Below are positions 31,319 through 37,330 of a stretch of 37,330 bases of DNA, one piece after another (position 1 is the stretch's first letter; each line of letters begins with the position of its first letter). The stretch is from an uncultured Clostridia bacterium. Its GTDB lineage: Bacteria > Bacillota > Clostridia > Christensenellales > UBA1242. Made by a program: the position numbers and the translations under genes. Where the stretch lies: NCBI GenBank assembly GCA_944350095.1, contig CALVOB010000036.1, positions 1-37,330 on the forward strand, given 5' to 3'. Below the pieces are notes generated by a model. It did no database searches, had not been told where the DNA came from, and worked only from the letters and a program-made list of their open reading frames with translations.

Positions 31319-31981
31319 TTATATTGCAAACACATGTTTGCCGATAGTTATTACAACTTGTCTTGAATAAATCCATTTGCTTGTTGCTGTAACAGGATTA
31401 TAATAATACAGGCAACCATAAGTTGGGTCCCAACCATTTAATGCATCTTGAGCTGCTTGATAAGCCGTATCATTAGGCTCTAAGTTTATTTGACCATCAT
31501 GAACTGCCGTAAATGCCCATGGTTGATAAATTACACCTGAGATAGTATTAGGAAATTCTGGCGATTCTACCCTATTTAAAATAACAGCTGCAACAGCCAC
31601 CTGACCAACATACGGTTCTCCTCTAGCTTCTGCATGTACACATTTAGCTAACAAATAAAGGTCAGAACTAGATTGACTTGCACTATTATTAAGCCCTAGA
31701 GCATTTAAAGTTTCGGGTCCAATAATTCCATCAACACTTAAACCATAATCTCTTTGGAAATTTATAACCGCTTCCCTAGTTAGCGGTCCATAAATTCCAT
31801 CAACTCCACCTTTATAATATCCCATATCTTTTAATTTTTGCTGAACGCTCTTGTTTGTTGAAGAACTTGCAACTTCTATTACCTCGTTATTTTGTTTAAA
31901 TACAAAATATGTAGATAATCCACCCATAAGTGCAAAAGTAAAAATTAAAAAAGAAATTAACAACATTTTTCCTTTTCTCAT
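31319..31981 (-). CDS. sleB: Spore cortex-lytic enzyme SleB
   Basis: A lytic transglycosylase that degrades cortex peptidoglycan during germination. The 220-aa protein has an N-terminal membrane/signal segment (about 6-27), a PG_binding_1 domain (about 44-95, with GGVDGIYGPLT and VDGIIGPETLNALG) and a C-terminal Hydrolase_2 catalytic domain (about 107-220). HAEARGE at 116-122 contains the conserved catalytic glutamate (E118). The closing YYYNPVTATSKWIYSR region is typical. The start is supported by GGAGG (31990-31986) with a 4-nt gap. It is the first gene of sleB-ypeB and is divergent from spoIIR. No truncation or missing key residue was seen. Confidence 0.96.
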   Translation of the reverse strand: MRKGKMLLISFLIFTFALMGGLSTYFVFKQNNEVIEVASSSTNKSVQQKLKDMGYYKGGVDGIYGPLTREAVINFQRDYGLSVDGIIGPETLNALGLNNSASQSSSDLYLLAKCVHAEARGEPYVGQVAVAAVILNRVESPEFPNTISGVIYQPWAFTAVHDGQINLEPNDTAYQAAQDALNGWDPTYGCLYYYNPVTATSKWIYSRQVVITIGKHVFAI

Positions 31982-32001
31982 AAAACCTCCATTTTTGTTG
32001 C

Positions 32002-32032
32002 TATTTTTACAAATTTATATATTTTTTATTCA
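32002..32032 (-). promoter_or_regulatory. Weak candidate SigG promoter for sleB-ypeB
   Basis: TGAATA (32032-32027) matches the SigG -35 element. After an 18-nt spacer comes AAAAATA (32008-32002), a partial match to CATnnTA. Position and the expected forespore expression fit, but the -10 is poor and the region is AT-rich. Confidence 0.3.
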
Positions 32033-32088
32033 TATTTTTTTGAATTAATAAAAAAAAAGTGTCAATAATTTTTTCGCAAAGAGGTTTT

Positions 32089-32607
32089 ATGAAATATTTA
32101 ATAGGAATTGTATCAATTATAGGAATAATATTAATACTTTTATTTTGCCCTTTAACAACAAGCACAAACAGCGAATATTTAAGAATACATATAAGAGCAA
32201 ATTCAAACTCCGATATAGACCAATCAGTTAAATATGAAATAAAAGACGCGGTGGTAGACGCTCTAATCCCTATTCTTTCAACTTGCACTACAAAAGATGA
32301 AGCAAGTATAGCACTAAAAAATAATTTTGAATATATTGAAAGTATTGCGGATAATATTTTAGAAAAAAATAATTTTAATTATAAAAGCAATGCAAAATTA
32401 AGTTATGAAGAATTTCCAACAAGAACTTATGGCGATTTAACCCTAGAAGCAGGATTTTACGATGCTTTAATTTTAGAACTTGGAGAAGCAAAAGGAGATA
32501 ATTGGTGGTGCGTTGTTTATCCACCATTATGCTTTGTTAATGGTTCTACACAAGTAAATGGATTTAAAAGCAGAATTATTGAAATAATAAATAATTTTTT
32601 TAAATAA
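32089..32607 (+). CDS. spoIIR: Stage II sporulation protein R (SpoIIR)
   Basis: SpoIIR is made in the forespore, crosses the membrane and triggers SpoIIGA to process pro-SigE in the mother cell. The 172-aa protein has an N-terminal signal/membrane segment (about 2-20), the family signature LRIHIRANSNSDIDQ (31-45) and the near-C-terminal WWCVVYPPLCF (139-149). It is somewhat shorter than the Bacillus protein but keeps the core. I chose ATG 32089, which has AAAGAGG 4 nt upstream. An in-frame GTG at 32059 would add ten residues but has no ribosome binding site. SigF control is expected from family knowledge; I found no convincing SigF promoter. Confidence 0.95.
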   Translation: MKYLIGIVSIIGIILILLFCPLTTSTNSEYLRIHIRANSNSDIDQSVKYEIKDAVVDALIPILSTCTTKDEASIALKNNFEYIESIADNILEKNNFNYKSNAKLSYEEFPTRTYGDLTLEAGFYDALILELGEAKGDNWWCVVYPPLCFVNGSTQVNGFKSRIIEIINNFFK

Positions 32608-32666
32608 TTAAATTAATTTAAACAAATATTTATTTAATAAATATTGAAATTATATTTTAATAAAAT

Positions 32667-32695
32667 AAAAAATGCACATTAAAAGTGCATTTTTA
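32667..32695. terminator. Bidirectional terminator between spoIIR and sipL
   Basis: AAAAATGCAC (32668-32677) pairs with GTGCATTTTT (32685-32694) around a 7-nt loop. Flanking A and T tracts let it serve spoIIR on the plus strand and sipL on the minus strand. Confidence 0.88.
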
Positions 32696-32718
32696 TTTAA
32701 TATTTAATTAATTTTTTG

Positions 32719-34242
32719 TTATTTTTTATTTTTTTGAAAATATATAGTAAGATTAGTATTTGCTTCAAGAATTTCTGGGACCATAGAATTTTGTTCTCTT
32801 AATCTATCTAATGAAATATTTAAAGATTTAGCAATATCCCATAAACTATCGCCCTCTTTACCAAAGTAAATTTCAATAGCACAATCTCTTTCAGGAAGTT
32901 CCTCTCCAATAGCCACATCTGTAATTATAGCATCATTTTCATTAGAATAGCTATTTACTGTAGCTTTAATTTTTGCATCAAAATATAATTCTCTTCCCTT
33001 TTTAACTATAATATCTACATCATCTAAAACTTCACTTACATAAAGCTCAGAATCTTCTTTTCCAGATGTTTTTTCAGATATCGTAAAAGGTACTTCTATT
33101 TGAATTGAATTAGTTGTCATTTCCTCATCATTCAAATAAATTACATTTGCATAGGCTACGCCTTCTAAAACAACTTCACCATCTTTGATATATGAATTGG
33201 TACTTATAATATAAGGTGAAGATGTGGCTAAAATTTTATCAACTCTTGGCTGAGTTTCATTTAAAGTTAAATTCCCTTCAATTTTACTTTCAAAATATTC
33301 CGACATTCCAAGATTTAATTTTTTAAACGATTCTGTAACTATTTCTATATTATTTGTTAAAGAATAAATATCCTCAGTTGCATTAATTATTGATTCATCA
33401 TACGCACATATATTGGCTTTACTTACAACTGTCAAATTTAATGATGTATTGCTATCTTCAGTTATTGTGTCTACTTTCAATAAATCTTTTCTTGGAAACA
33501 AACTTATTTCAACCATAGATGTTTGACTTACACCAGCTACTTCTAATTCTCTTTTAAAGCTTTCAGAATTAGATTGTGTTACTATTTTGCCAGTTTCGCT
33601 ATCAGATAAAAACATTGTTTTAGTAATTATTTCTCCGCTAATAGATATAAAATTAGAACCAGCAGTAACATCTTTAACAATCACATCAGCATCAACACTA
33701 ATAAGTTTTTCAAACTTATCTTTAATTTGAACTTTAACTTCTTCTTCAAACTCTTGATTTTCAATCGCTGTAAGAGTTGTAGCTTTAATTTCTGTTGGTT
33801 TAACACAAAAACTTTCATCTGCGGAAGATAAATACGAAATTTCTTCTTGTTTTATAGCTGTATAAATAAGTTCAATTACAGAATTAATTTTAACATTATT
33901 ATCACTTAAAACAACAGCACTTGCATCTACAAGTTTGGAGCAAACATTAATTTTTAATGAAGGGTCTATTCCAGCATTACTGTATTTGCTTGAAAAATCA
34001 CAAATGCTATCACGGCATACAATTTGATTTTCTTGCGTCATATATGTAAGCTTAACGGCAATTTTGCCAGAAACATTAACCTCCCCCACTAACACTTCTT
34101 CATTTATCACCATAGGATAAACGCAGTAAGATATAAGCTTAGAGATTTGCTCCTCTGTTACTATATTACACTCCGCAGATATTTGTTCTGTTCCAAGCTT
34201 AAACTTACTAACCACATTCATCGCATTTTTTTCTATTGCCAT
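32719..34242 (-). CDS. sipL: SpoIVA-interacting coat protein SipL (SPOCS/DUF3794 plus LysM)
   Basis: In Clostridia SipL works with SpoIVA to attach the spore coat to the forespore surface. The 507-aa protein has about three SPOCS/DUF3794 repeats (about 10-140, 150-290 and 310-435; typical pieces are VLVGEVNVSGKIAVKLTYM and VLEGVAYANVIYL) followed by a C-terminal LysM domain (about 457-505, EGDSLWDIAKSLNIS). The length is close to that known for C. difficile SipL. GGGAGGG (34252-34246) lies 3-4 nt before the ATG. A good SigE-type promoter upstream agrees with mother-cell expression. It stands alone between two bidirectional signals, divergent from veg. Confidence 0.93.
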   Translation of the reverse strand: MAIEKNAMNVVSKFKLGTEQISAECNIVTEEQISKLISYCVYPMVINEEVLVGEVNVSGKIAVKLTYMTQENQIVCRDSICDFSSKYSNAGIDPSLKINVCSKLVDASAVVLSDNNVKINSVIELIYTAIKQEEISYLSSADESFCVKPTEIKATTLTAIENQEFEEEVKVQIKDKFEKLISVDADVIVKDVTAGSNFISISGEIITKTMFLSDSETGKIVTQSNSESFKRELEVAGVSQTSMVEISLFPRKDLLKVDTITEDSNTSLNLTVVSKANICAYDESIINATEDIYSLTNNIEIVTESFKKLNLGMSEYFESKIEGNLTLNETQPRVDKILATSSPYIISTNSYIKDGEVVLEGVAYANVIYLNDEEMTTNSIQIEVPFTISEKTSGKEDSELYVSEVLDDVDIIVKKGRELYFDAKIKATVNSYSNENDAIITDVAIGEELPERDCAIEIYFGKEGDSLWDIAKSLNISLDRLREQNSMVPEILEANTNLTIYFQKNKK

Positions 34243-34268
34243 AAACCCTCCCTTTTCGTGTTCCCTAT

Positions 34269-34298
34269 AATGTATAGTTAAACTTTCAAGTTTATGAC
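34269..34298 (-). promoter_or_regulatory. SigE-type promoter of sipL
   Basis: GTCATAAA (34298-34291), a 14-nt spacer and TATACATT (34276-34269) closely resemble the Bacillus SigE pattern (GTCATATT, 14 nt, CATACAAT). It is about 27 nt before the sipL start and matches the expected mother-cell timing. Confidence 0.65.
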
Positions 34299-34369
34299 AG
34301 TTTTAATAAAAAATTTTTTAAAATTGGTTTAAAAAAATTATTTTATGCAATAATTTAAGCGGGTGAATT

Positions 34370-34603
34370 ATGAAAATAAATTTAAATGCATTAGAAGAAG
34401 TAAAACAAAAAATATCATCGCTTAAGGGAAATTCAATAAAATTAAGAATTAATAGAGGTAGAAATAAAATAGAAAGTTTTGAAGCAATAATAGAAAGTGT
34501 ATATCCTAGCGTTTTTACAGTAAAAGTAAATGAAGAAAAACAACTTCCCTCTCAAACATTTTCTTATTATGATGTCCTTTGTGGCGATGTAGTTATTGGT
34601 TAA
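34370..34603 (+). CDS. veg: Veg family protein
   Basis: A 77-aa protein of the Veg family, widespread in Firmicutes; in Bacillus subtilis Veg is highly expressed in vegetative cells and is linked to biofilm formation and regulation. The basic central motif LRINRGRNKIESFE and the end TFSYYDVLCGDVVI are characteristic, and the protein is full length (small SH3-like barrel fold in the family). The upstream GCGGGTG (34359-34365) is a weak ribosome binding site. A possible promoter (TTGGTT at 34324-34329, 16 nt, TGCAAT at 34346-34351) is poor. The gene is divergent from sipL and ends at a bidirectional terminator. Confidence 0.93.
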   Translation: MKINLNALEEVKQKISSLKGNSIKLRINRGRNKIESFEAIIESVYPSVFTVKVNEEKQLPSQTFSYYDVLCGDVVIG

Positions 34604-34608
34604 AATAT

Positions 34609-34632
34609 AAAAGCACGGAAAACCGTGCTTTT
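34609..34632. terminator. Bidirectional terminator between veg and the acidic zinc-ribbon gene
   Basis: AAAAGCACGG (34609-34618) and CCGTGCTTTT (34623-34632) form a perfect 10-bp stem with an AAAA loop, placed just after the stop codons of the two convergent genes. Confidence 0.92.
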
Positions 34633-34633
34633 A

Positions 34634-35170
34634 TTAATCATCATCGTCATCATCGTAATCGTCATAATCATCGTCATCATCAGAGTCTTCGTCATCATCG
34701 TCATCATCATAATCATCAAAATCATCGTCATCATCTTCTTCGTCGGGCTCGTCTTCATCAAGAGAATTGTCTTCATCTAAATCCTCATCAAAAGTAATAT
34801 CATCATCACCATCTAAAAGGTCAGCTTCGTCCAAACTATTCACAACTGCCATATCTCCCGTTTCCTCATCAGGTGAAATTATTTCATCTTCATCGCGGTT
34901 AATATAAGCATCCCATTCATCGTTTTCATCAGTTATCCCATGGATATCATTATCAAGAGCCCTTTCTTTCAAACAGCTTTGACACATTACTTCATCAGAT
35001 TGTATGTAATTAGTTTTACATACAGGGCACAACTCTAAATCTAATTCATCAATATAATCATCTTTTGCGCTTAACTCTGCTTTGCAAACGCTACAAAGTT
35101 TATCTTTCTTTTGTATATAATTTAGTTCACATCTTGGACATCTAATATAAACTGGTTTTTTATCTGCCAT
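34634..35170 (-). CDS. Tandem zinc-ribbon protein with long acidic tail (178 aa)
   Basis: Function unknown. The N-terminal third carries two related zinc-knuckle units, CPRCELNYIQ...CSVC (C11, C14, C26, C29) and CPVCKTNYIQ...CQSC (C48, C51, C63, C66). Both have the CPxCxxNYIQ pattern, so they arose by internal duplication. From about residue 114 to the end the protein is almost only Asp and Glu, encoded by a GAT/GAC-rich tract, and is surely disordered. A basic partner, or a role near RNA polymerase or ribosomes, is conceivable by analogy with other acidic-tail proteins, but is not shown. The ATG at 35170 has AAGGAGA (35185-35179) 8 nt upstream. An ATG at 35263 lies before the -10 box and is rejected. 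Confidence 0.75.
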   Translation of the reverse strand: MADKKPVYIRCPRCELNYIQKKDKLCSVCKAELSAKDDYIDELDLELCPVCKTNYIQSDEVMCQSCLKERALDNDIHGITDENDEWDAYINRDEDEIISPDEETGDMAVVNSLDEADLLDGDDDITFDEDLDEDNSLDEDEPDEEDDDDDFDDYDDDDDDEDSDDDDDYDDYDDDDDD

Positions 35171-35243
35171 AAAAACAATCTCCTTAACAAGCCAAACTAA
35201 TTTAGTTTTTCCCTTCAAAAACCTAAATGGTTTTGCTGGGGTT

Positions 35244-35272
35244 ATTATAGTAAAACTAAGCACTATTGTCTA
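35244..35272 (-). promoter_or_regulatory. SigA-type promoter of the acidic zinc-ribbon gene
   Basis: TAGACA (35272-35267), a 17-nt spacer and a perfect TATAAT (35249-35244). The start near 35237 gives a leader of about 67 nt. Confidence 0.7.
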
Positions 35273-35416
35273 CTATTTTAATAAAAAAATTCAAAAATTT
35301 TTCAGCTTTTTTAATAAATTAAAAAAGGTAAAATTTTCTTATTATAAACATATATACGAAGAATAAACAAACATTGTTACAAAGATAAACTAAATATAAA
35401 AAAATCAATTTAAACC

Positions 35417-35552
35417 GTTTTACTCGTAAGTTCATAAAATAAGTTTTCTTACGCAAACTCACCTTGATAAATCAAGGCATCACAGTTTGAATAAACATCA
35501 GTTTTAATTGAATACAAACTTCGCTTGCATTTCCTAAAAACTTCCAATAATA
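35417..35552 (+). repeat. Intergenic repeat, copy B
   Basis: 136 bp matching 10627-10761 at about 87% identity in the same orientation. Here the central palindrome is longer (CCTTGAT/ATCAAGG) than in copy A. It lies between a terminator and a promoter, again outside genes. Two similar copies with unrelated flanks suggest a dispersed, MITE-like or structured-RNA repeat family in this genome. No terminal inverted repeats or target duplications were found by eye. Confidence 0.88.
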
Positions 35553-35631
35553 CAAATTATAGCCTTATACATATTAAAACAAATCATAATAAATTTAAAA
35601 TGTTATTAAAAAAACATATTGATATAACAAT

Positions 35632-35669
35632 AAAAAAACTTAAATAATTAATCTAATTATTTAAGTTTT
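35632..35669 (-). terminator. Terminator of the lipoprotein gene
   Basis: A perfect 16-bp stem (35635-35650 with 35654-35669) and 3-nt loop are followed on the minus strand by a U tract from the A-run at 35632-35638. It begins 15 nt past the stop codon. Confidence 0.88.
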
Positions 35670-35683
35670 AAAAGTAAACTAAT

Positions 35684-37024
35684 TTAAGAATTTGCTTCTT
35701 CCTCTTCTTCTTTTATATCATCTTCATGAAGTTTAGAAAGAAGTTCTGTTTTTATTCCTGTTCCATTTTCAACTGAATTCACATCCGAACGATACATGTA
35801 ATAATTACCTGTTGTATTATCCTCGTTCTGAGCATAAAAATATAGATATCTGCCATCAAAACTTACATTTGTTTTGAAATTTTCCATATCAACTATCTGT
35901 TGAGCAACTTTATCTTTATAAGAAATTCTATATATTCCGCTTGATGTTGAATAGTAAATATAATCACCATCAACAAATAAAATTGTAACATCTTCACTTA
36001 ATATTTCATTTACAACTAAACTTCCAAATTCGCTATAAACAAGCTTTGACTGATATTTGAATATGCTTGGTAAGATATTCCCTTCGCCATCAGCACCAAG
36101 TGGAGTAAAACTTGTTATATCTGAACTTATTCCAGCTGTAAGTTTAATTTCACTAGCTTCAAAACTTGATTTAAAATTGTTTGCAAAGTAGAAAGTATTT
36201 CCATCTTCTGTTCTTGTATAGTAGAAATATCCATTTTTAACAGCAGTAGGAGTGATTGTTTCACCCAACTCTTGACGAATTACATTTACTTCTTCTGTAA
36301 CTATATTTACTTTCTTTAAAATATTGCCTGTAAGACCTATTTCACTACCCTCATCTTCACCACGATCTACCGTAAAATAAATGTTCTTATCAAATTCTGT
36401 TTTATATTCACTAGCAAAAGAAGCACCTGTAACATCTGTTGCAAGTTCTTTAACTGCACCAGTGTTTACATTAATTTTTACCAAATTTGTTCCATCATAC
36501 TCTATAATATAAGGCACATTATCTATGATAAGTAATGATTGACTTTGAACTGTGCTAGATGTGGTATAAAGTTCTTTTAAACCTGTACCATCATTTTTCA
36601 TTTTAAAATATGATGTTCTATCAAATGCAGTTTGGCTTTGATTAGTTTTATGAACATTGGGTGATGCAAATACTATTTGATCTCCAACAGCATACATAAA
36701 AGCATTTTCCGTGCCTACAACTTTGCCTAAAACTTTTTCTAAACCTTGAACATTATCATCTTCATCGTAGGATATTTTTCCATCTTCAAGCTTTATGCGC
36801 CATAATCCTTCAAGGTCGGCATTTTTATTATCTCCATCTACCATATCAGCATTTGAAATATACATTCCGCCAAAATAAATGTAGTCATCATAAACAAGCA
36901 CCTCACCATGTTTTGCCATTTCAGCTGTTCCATTAGGTGCAGTTAAATTACTTCCGCATGCAGTAAAGAAAAATGTGCAGAAAGCCATACATAAAAATAA
37001 TGCTAGTACTTTTAATTTTTTCAT
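35684..37024 (-). CDS. Lipoprotein, probable DUF5050-like beta-propeller (446 aa)
   Basis: An exported lipoprotein of unknown function. MKKLKVLALFLCMAF and the lipobox FTAC (Cys23) show lipid anchoring on the outer face of the membrane. The rest alternates short beta-strand phrases such as DDYIYFGGMYISNAD, GDYIYYSTSSGIYRISY and GRYLYFYAQNED, the pattern of DUF5050-like repeats that build a beta-propeller; this family call is from memory of the motif. The C-terminus is Glu-rich (EEEEEANS). AAGGA (37034-37030) lies 5 nt before the ATG. It has its own promoter and terminator, so it is monocistronic. Confidence 0.8.
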   Translation of the reverse strand: MKKLKVLALFLCMAFCTFFFTACGSNLTAPNGTAEMAKHGEVLVYDDYIYFGGMYISNADMVDGDNKNADLEGLWRIKLEDGKISYDEDDNVQGLEKVLGKVVGTENAFMYAVGDQIVFASPNVHKTNQSQTAFDRTSYFKMKNDGTGLKELYTTSSTVQSQSLLIIDNVPYIIEYDGTNLVKINVNTGAVKELATDVTGASFASEYKTEFDKNIYFTVDRGEDEGSEIGLTGNILKKVNIVTEEVNVIRQELGETITPTAVKNGYFYYTRTEDGNTFYFANNFKSSFEASEIKLTAGISSDITSFTPLGADGEGNILPSIFKYQSKLVYSEFGSLVVNEILSEDVTILFVDGDYIYYSTSSGIYRISYKDKVAQQIVDMENFKTNVSFDGRYLYFYAQNEDNTTGNYYMYRSDVNSVENGTGIKTELLSKLHEDDIKEEEEEANS

Positions 37025-37056
37025 TTTAGTCCTTCTTTATAAAAATTTGCTTTTAA

Positions 37057-37085
37057 AGTTTATCAAAAAAAGCGTAGTGTGTCAA
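37057..37085 (-). promoter_or_regulatory. SigA-type promoter of the lipoprotein gene
   Basis: A perfect TTGACA (37085-37080), 17-nt spacer and TAAACT (37062-37057). The -35 box lies inside the stem-loop that terminates the preceding hydrolase gene. Confidence 0.7.
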
Positions 37086-37114
37086 TTAAAATATTGACCA
37101 ATCTACACTTTTTT
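37065..37114 (-). terminator. Terminator of the alpha/beta hydrolase gene
   Basis: On the minus strand a long imperfect hairpin forms. The outer arm AAAAAAGTGTAG (37114-37103) pairs with CTACGCTTTTTT (37077-37066, one G-U pair), and an inner stem GTCAAT/ATTGAC (37098-37093 with 37086-37081) stacks inside. It starts 4 nt after the stop codon and ends in a U tract. Confidence 0.75.
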
Positions 37115-37117
37115 AAT

Positions 37118-37330
37118 CTAATTTAATTCACTATAATCATCTTTTAAAAATTCTTTGACGATTTCGGTATACTTTTCCTCATTATAAGGCAAGCACTCTG
37201 CATGCCCAGCATTTTCAAATGTATATGAGTGTCTTAAATTTTCCGGTGTAGCACCATATAGTTTTTTCAAGTTAGAATAAGGGACAAAAGTATCCTTTTT
37301 GCCATGAATAAACAATATAGGTACTTTACA
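37118..37330 (-). CDS. Alpha/beta hydrolase, C-terminal 70 residues (partial)
   Basis: The gene enters from the right edge; only the C-terminal end is present. The frame reads through the window edge as CKVPILFIHGKKDTFVPYSN and later FENAGHAECLPYN. HGKKDTFVP carries the catalytic aspartate and GHAEC the catalytic histidine of the alpha/beta hydrolase triad. The nucleophile serine lies outside the window. The spacing and motif resemble the serine aminopeptidase/acyl hydrolase group common in Clostridia; the substrate cannot be told. The internal TTG at 37315 is a leucine codon inside the protein and not a start. Confidence 0.88.
   Translation of the reverse strand, partial: CKVPILFIHGKKDTFVPYSNLKKLYGATPENLRHSYTFENAGHAECLPYNEEKYTEIVKEFLKDDYSELN

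Larger units (their letters stand above)
35171..35683. other. Gene-free region with leader, promoter, repeat copy and terminator
   Basis: The 513 bp hold the leader of the zinc-ribbon gene (35171-35237, with two short inverted repeats near 35193-35207 and 35214-35230), its promoter (35244-35272), an AT-rich stretch, copy B of the intergenic repeat (35417-35552), another AT-rich stretch, and the terminator of the lipoprotein gene (35632-35669). I see no coding sequence in it. Confidence 0.75.

Noticed and set aside
32059..32088. GTG start for spoIIR
   Set aside because: No ribosome binding site is present there; ATG 32089 has AAAGAGG directly upstream and begins a proper signal segment.
31991..32088. 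SigF promoter for spoIIR
   Set aside because: The best -10-like match (AGTGTCAATA at 32058-32067) has no -35 at suitable distance and would leave too little leader.
34634..34760. Trinucleotide repeat tract considered as a microsatellite or CRISPR-like array
   Set aside because: It is coding sequence for an Asp/Glu tail in a gene with a strong start, promoter and terminator; there are no spacer-separated direct repeats.
34579..34797. A His- and Arg-rich frame on the plus strand
   Set aside because: It is the shadow of the GAT-rich acidic tail read on the other strand, and it overlaps the veg end and the bidirectional terminator.
35601..35629. TGTTAT/ATAACA inverted repeat upstream of the lipoprotein terminator
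   Set aside because: Short arms in very AT-rich sequence with no repeat elsewhere in the window; chance is the simplest explanation.

Overview
The window looks like a chromosome segment of an AT-rich, endospore-forming Firmicute of the Clostridia type, probably an uncultured gut lineage. The evidence is sporulation and germination genes (sleB, ypeB, spoIIR, sipL), veg, Gram-positive style signal peptides and lipobox, GGAGG ribosome binding sites, SigA-like promoters and many A/T-flanked intrinsic terminators. sipL points to Clostridia, where this spore coat protein is best known. No rRNA, tRNA, CRISPR array or transposase gene was seen.

Layout. Positions 1-118 hold the 5' end of an unidentified gene reading out of the window (minus strand). 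Positions 402-2381 encode a VirD4/TraG-type type IV secretion coupling ATPase with its own promoter and terminator. Positions 2580-28692, about 70% of the window, are taken up by two convergent giant genes for cell-surface proteins. The plus-strand one (2617 aa) is a chain of Ig-like modules. The minus-strand one (5945 aa from the supported start) is a tandem array of about two dozen InlB B-repeat/Flg_new (Listeria-Bacteroides) modules, with a related GLUG-like module at each end. Both have a signal peptide and a C-terminal membrane helix with a short basic tail, neither has an LPXTG signal, and they share an almost identical ribosome-binding context. An intergenic repeat of about 136 bp lies between them; a second copy, about 87% identical, lies near 35.4-35.6 kb.

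Positions 28809-34603 carry housekeeping and sporulation genes. These are a degenerate Rho-like protein that appears to have lost its Walker A motif and C-terminal part, the sleB-ypeB germination operon, divergent spoIIR, sipL behind a good SigE-like promoter, and divergent veg. Positions 34634-37330 carry a protein with two zinc knuckles and a long acidic tail, a lipoprotein with a probable beta-propeller fold, and the C-terminal end of an alpha/beta hydrolase.

Functionally, SpoIIR (forespore signal for SigE activation), SipL (SigE-dependent, anchors the coat with SpoIVA) and SleB/YpeB (cortex lysis at germination) act at successive stages of one spore cycle. The giant proteins are most simply read as membrane-anchored adhesins or surface scaffolds; no catalytic domain was recognised in them. 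The strongest candidates for new biology are the ATPase-dead Rho paralog, the giant protein pair, and the intergenic repeat family.
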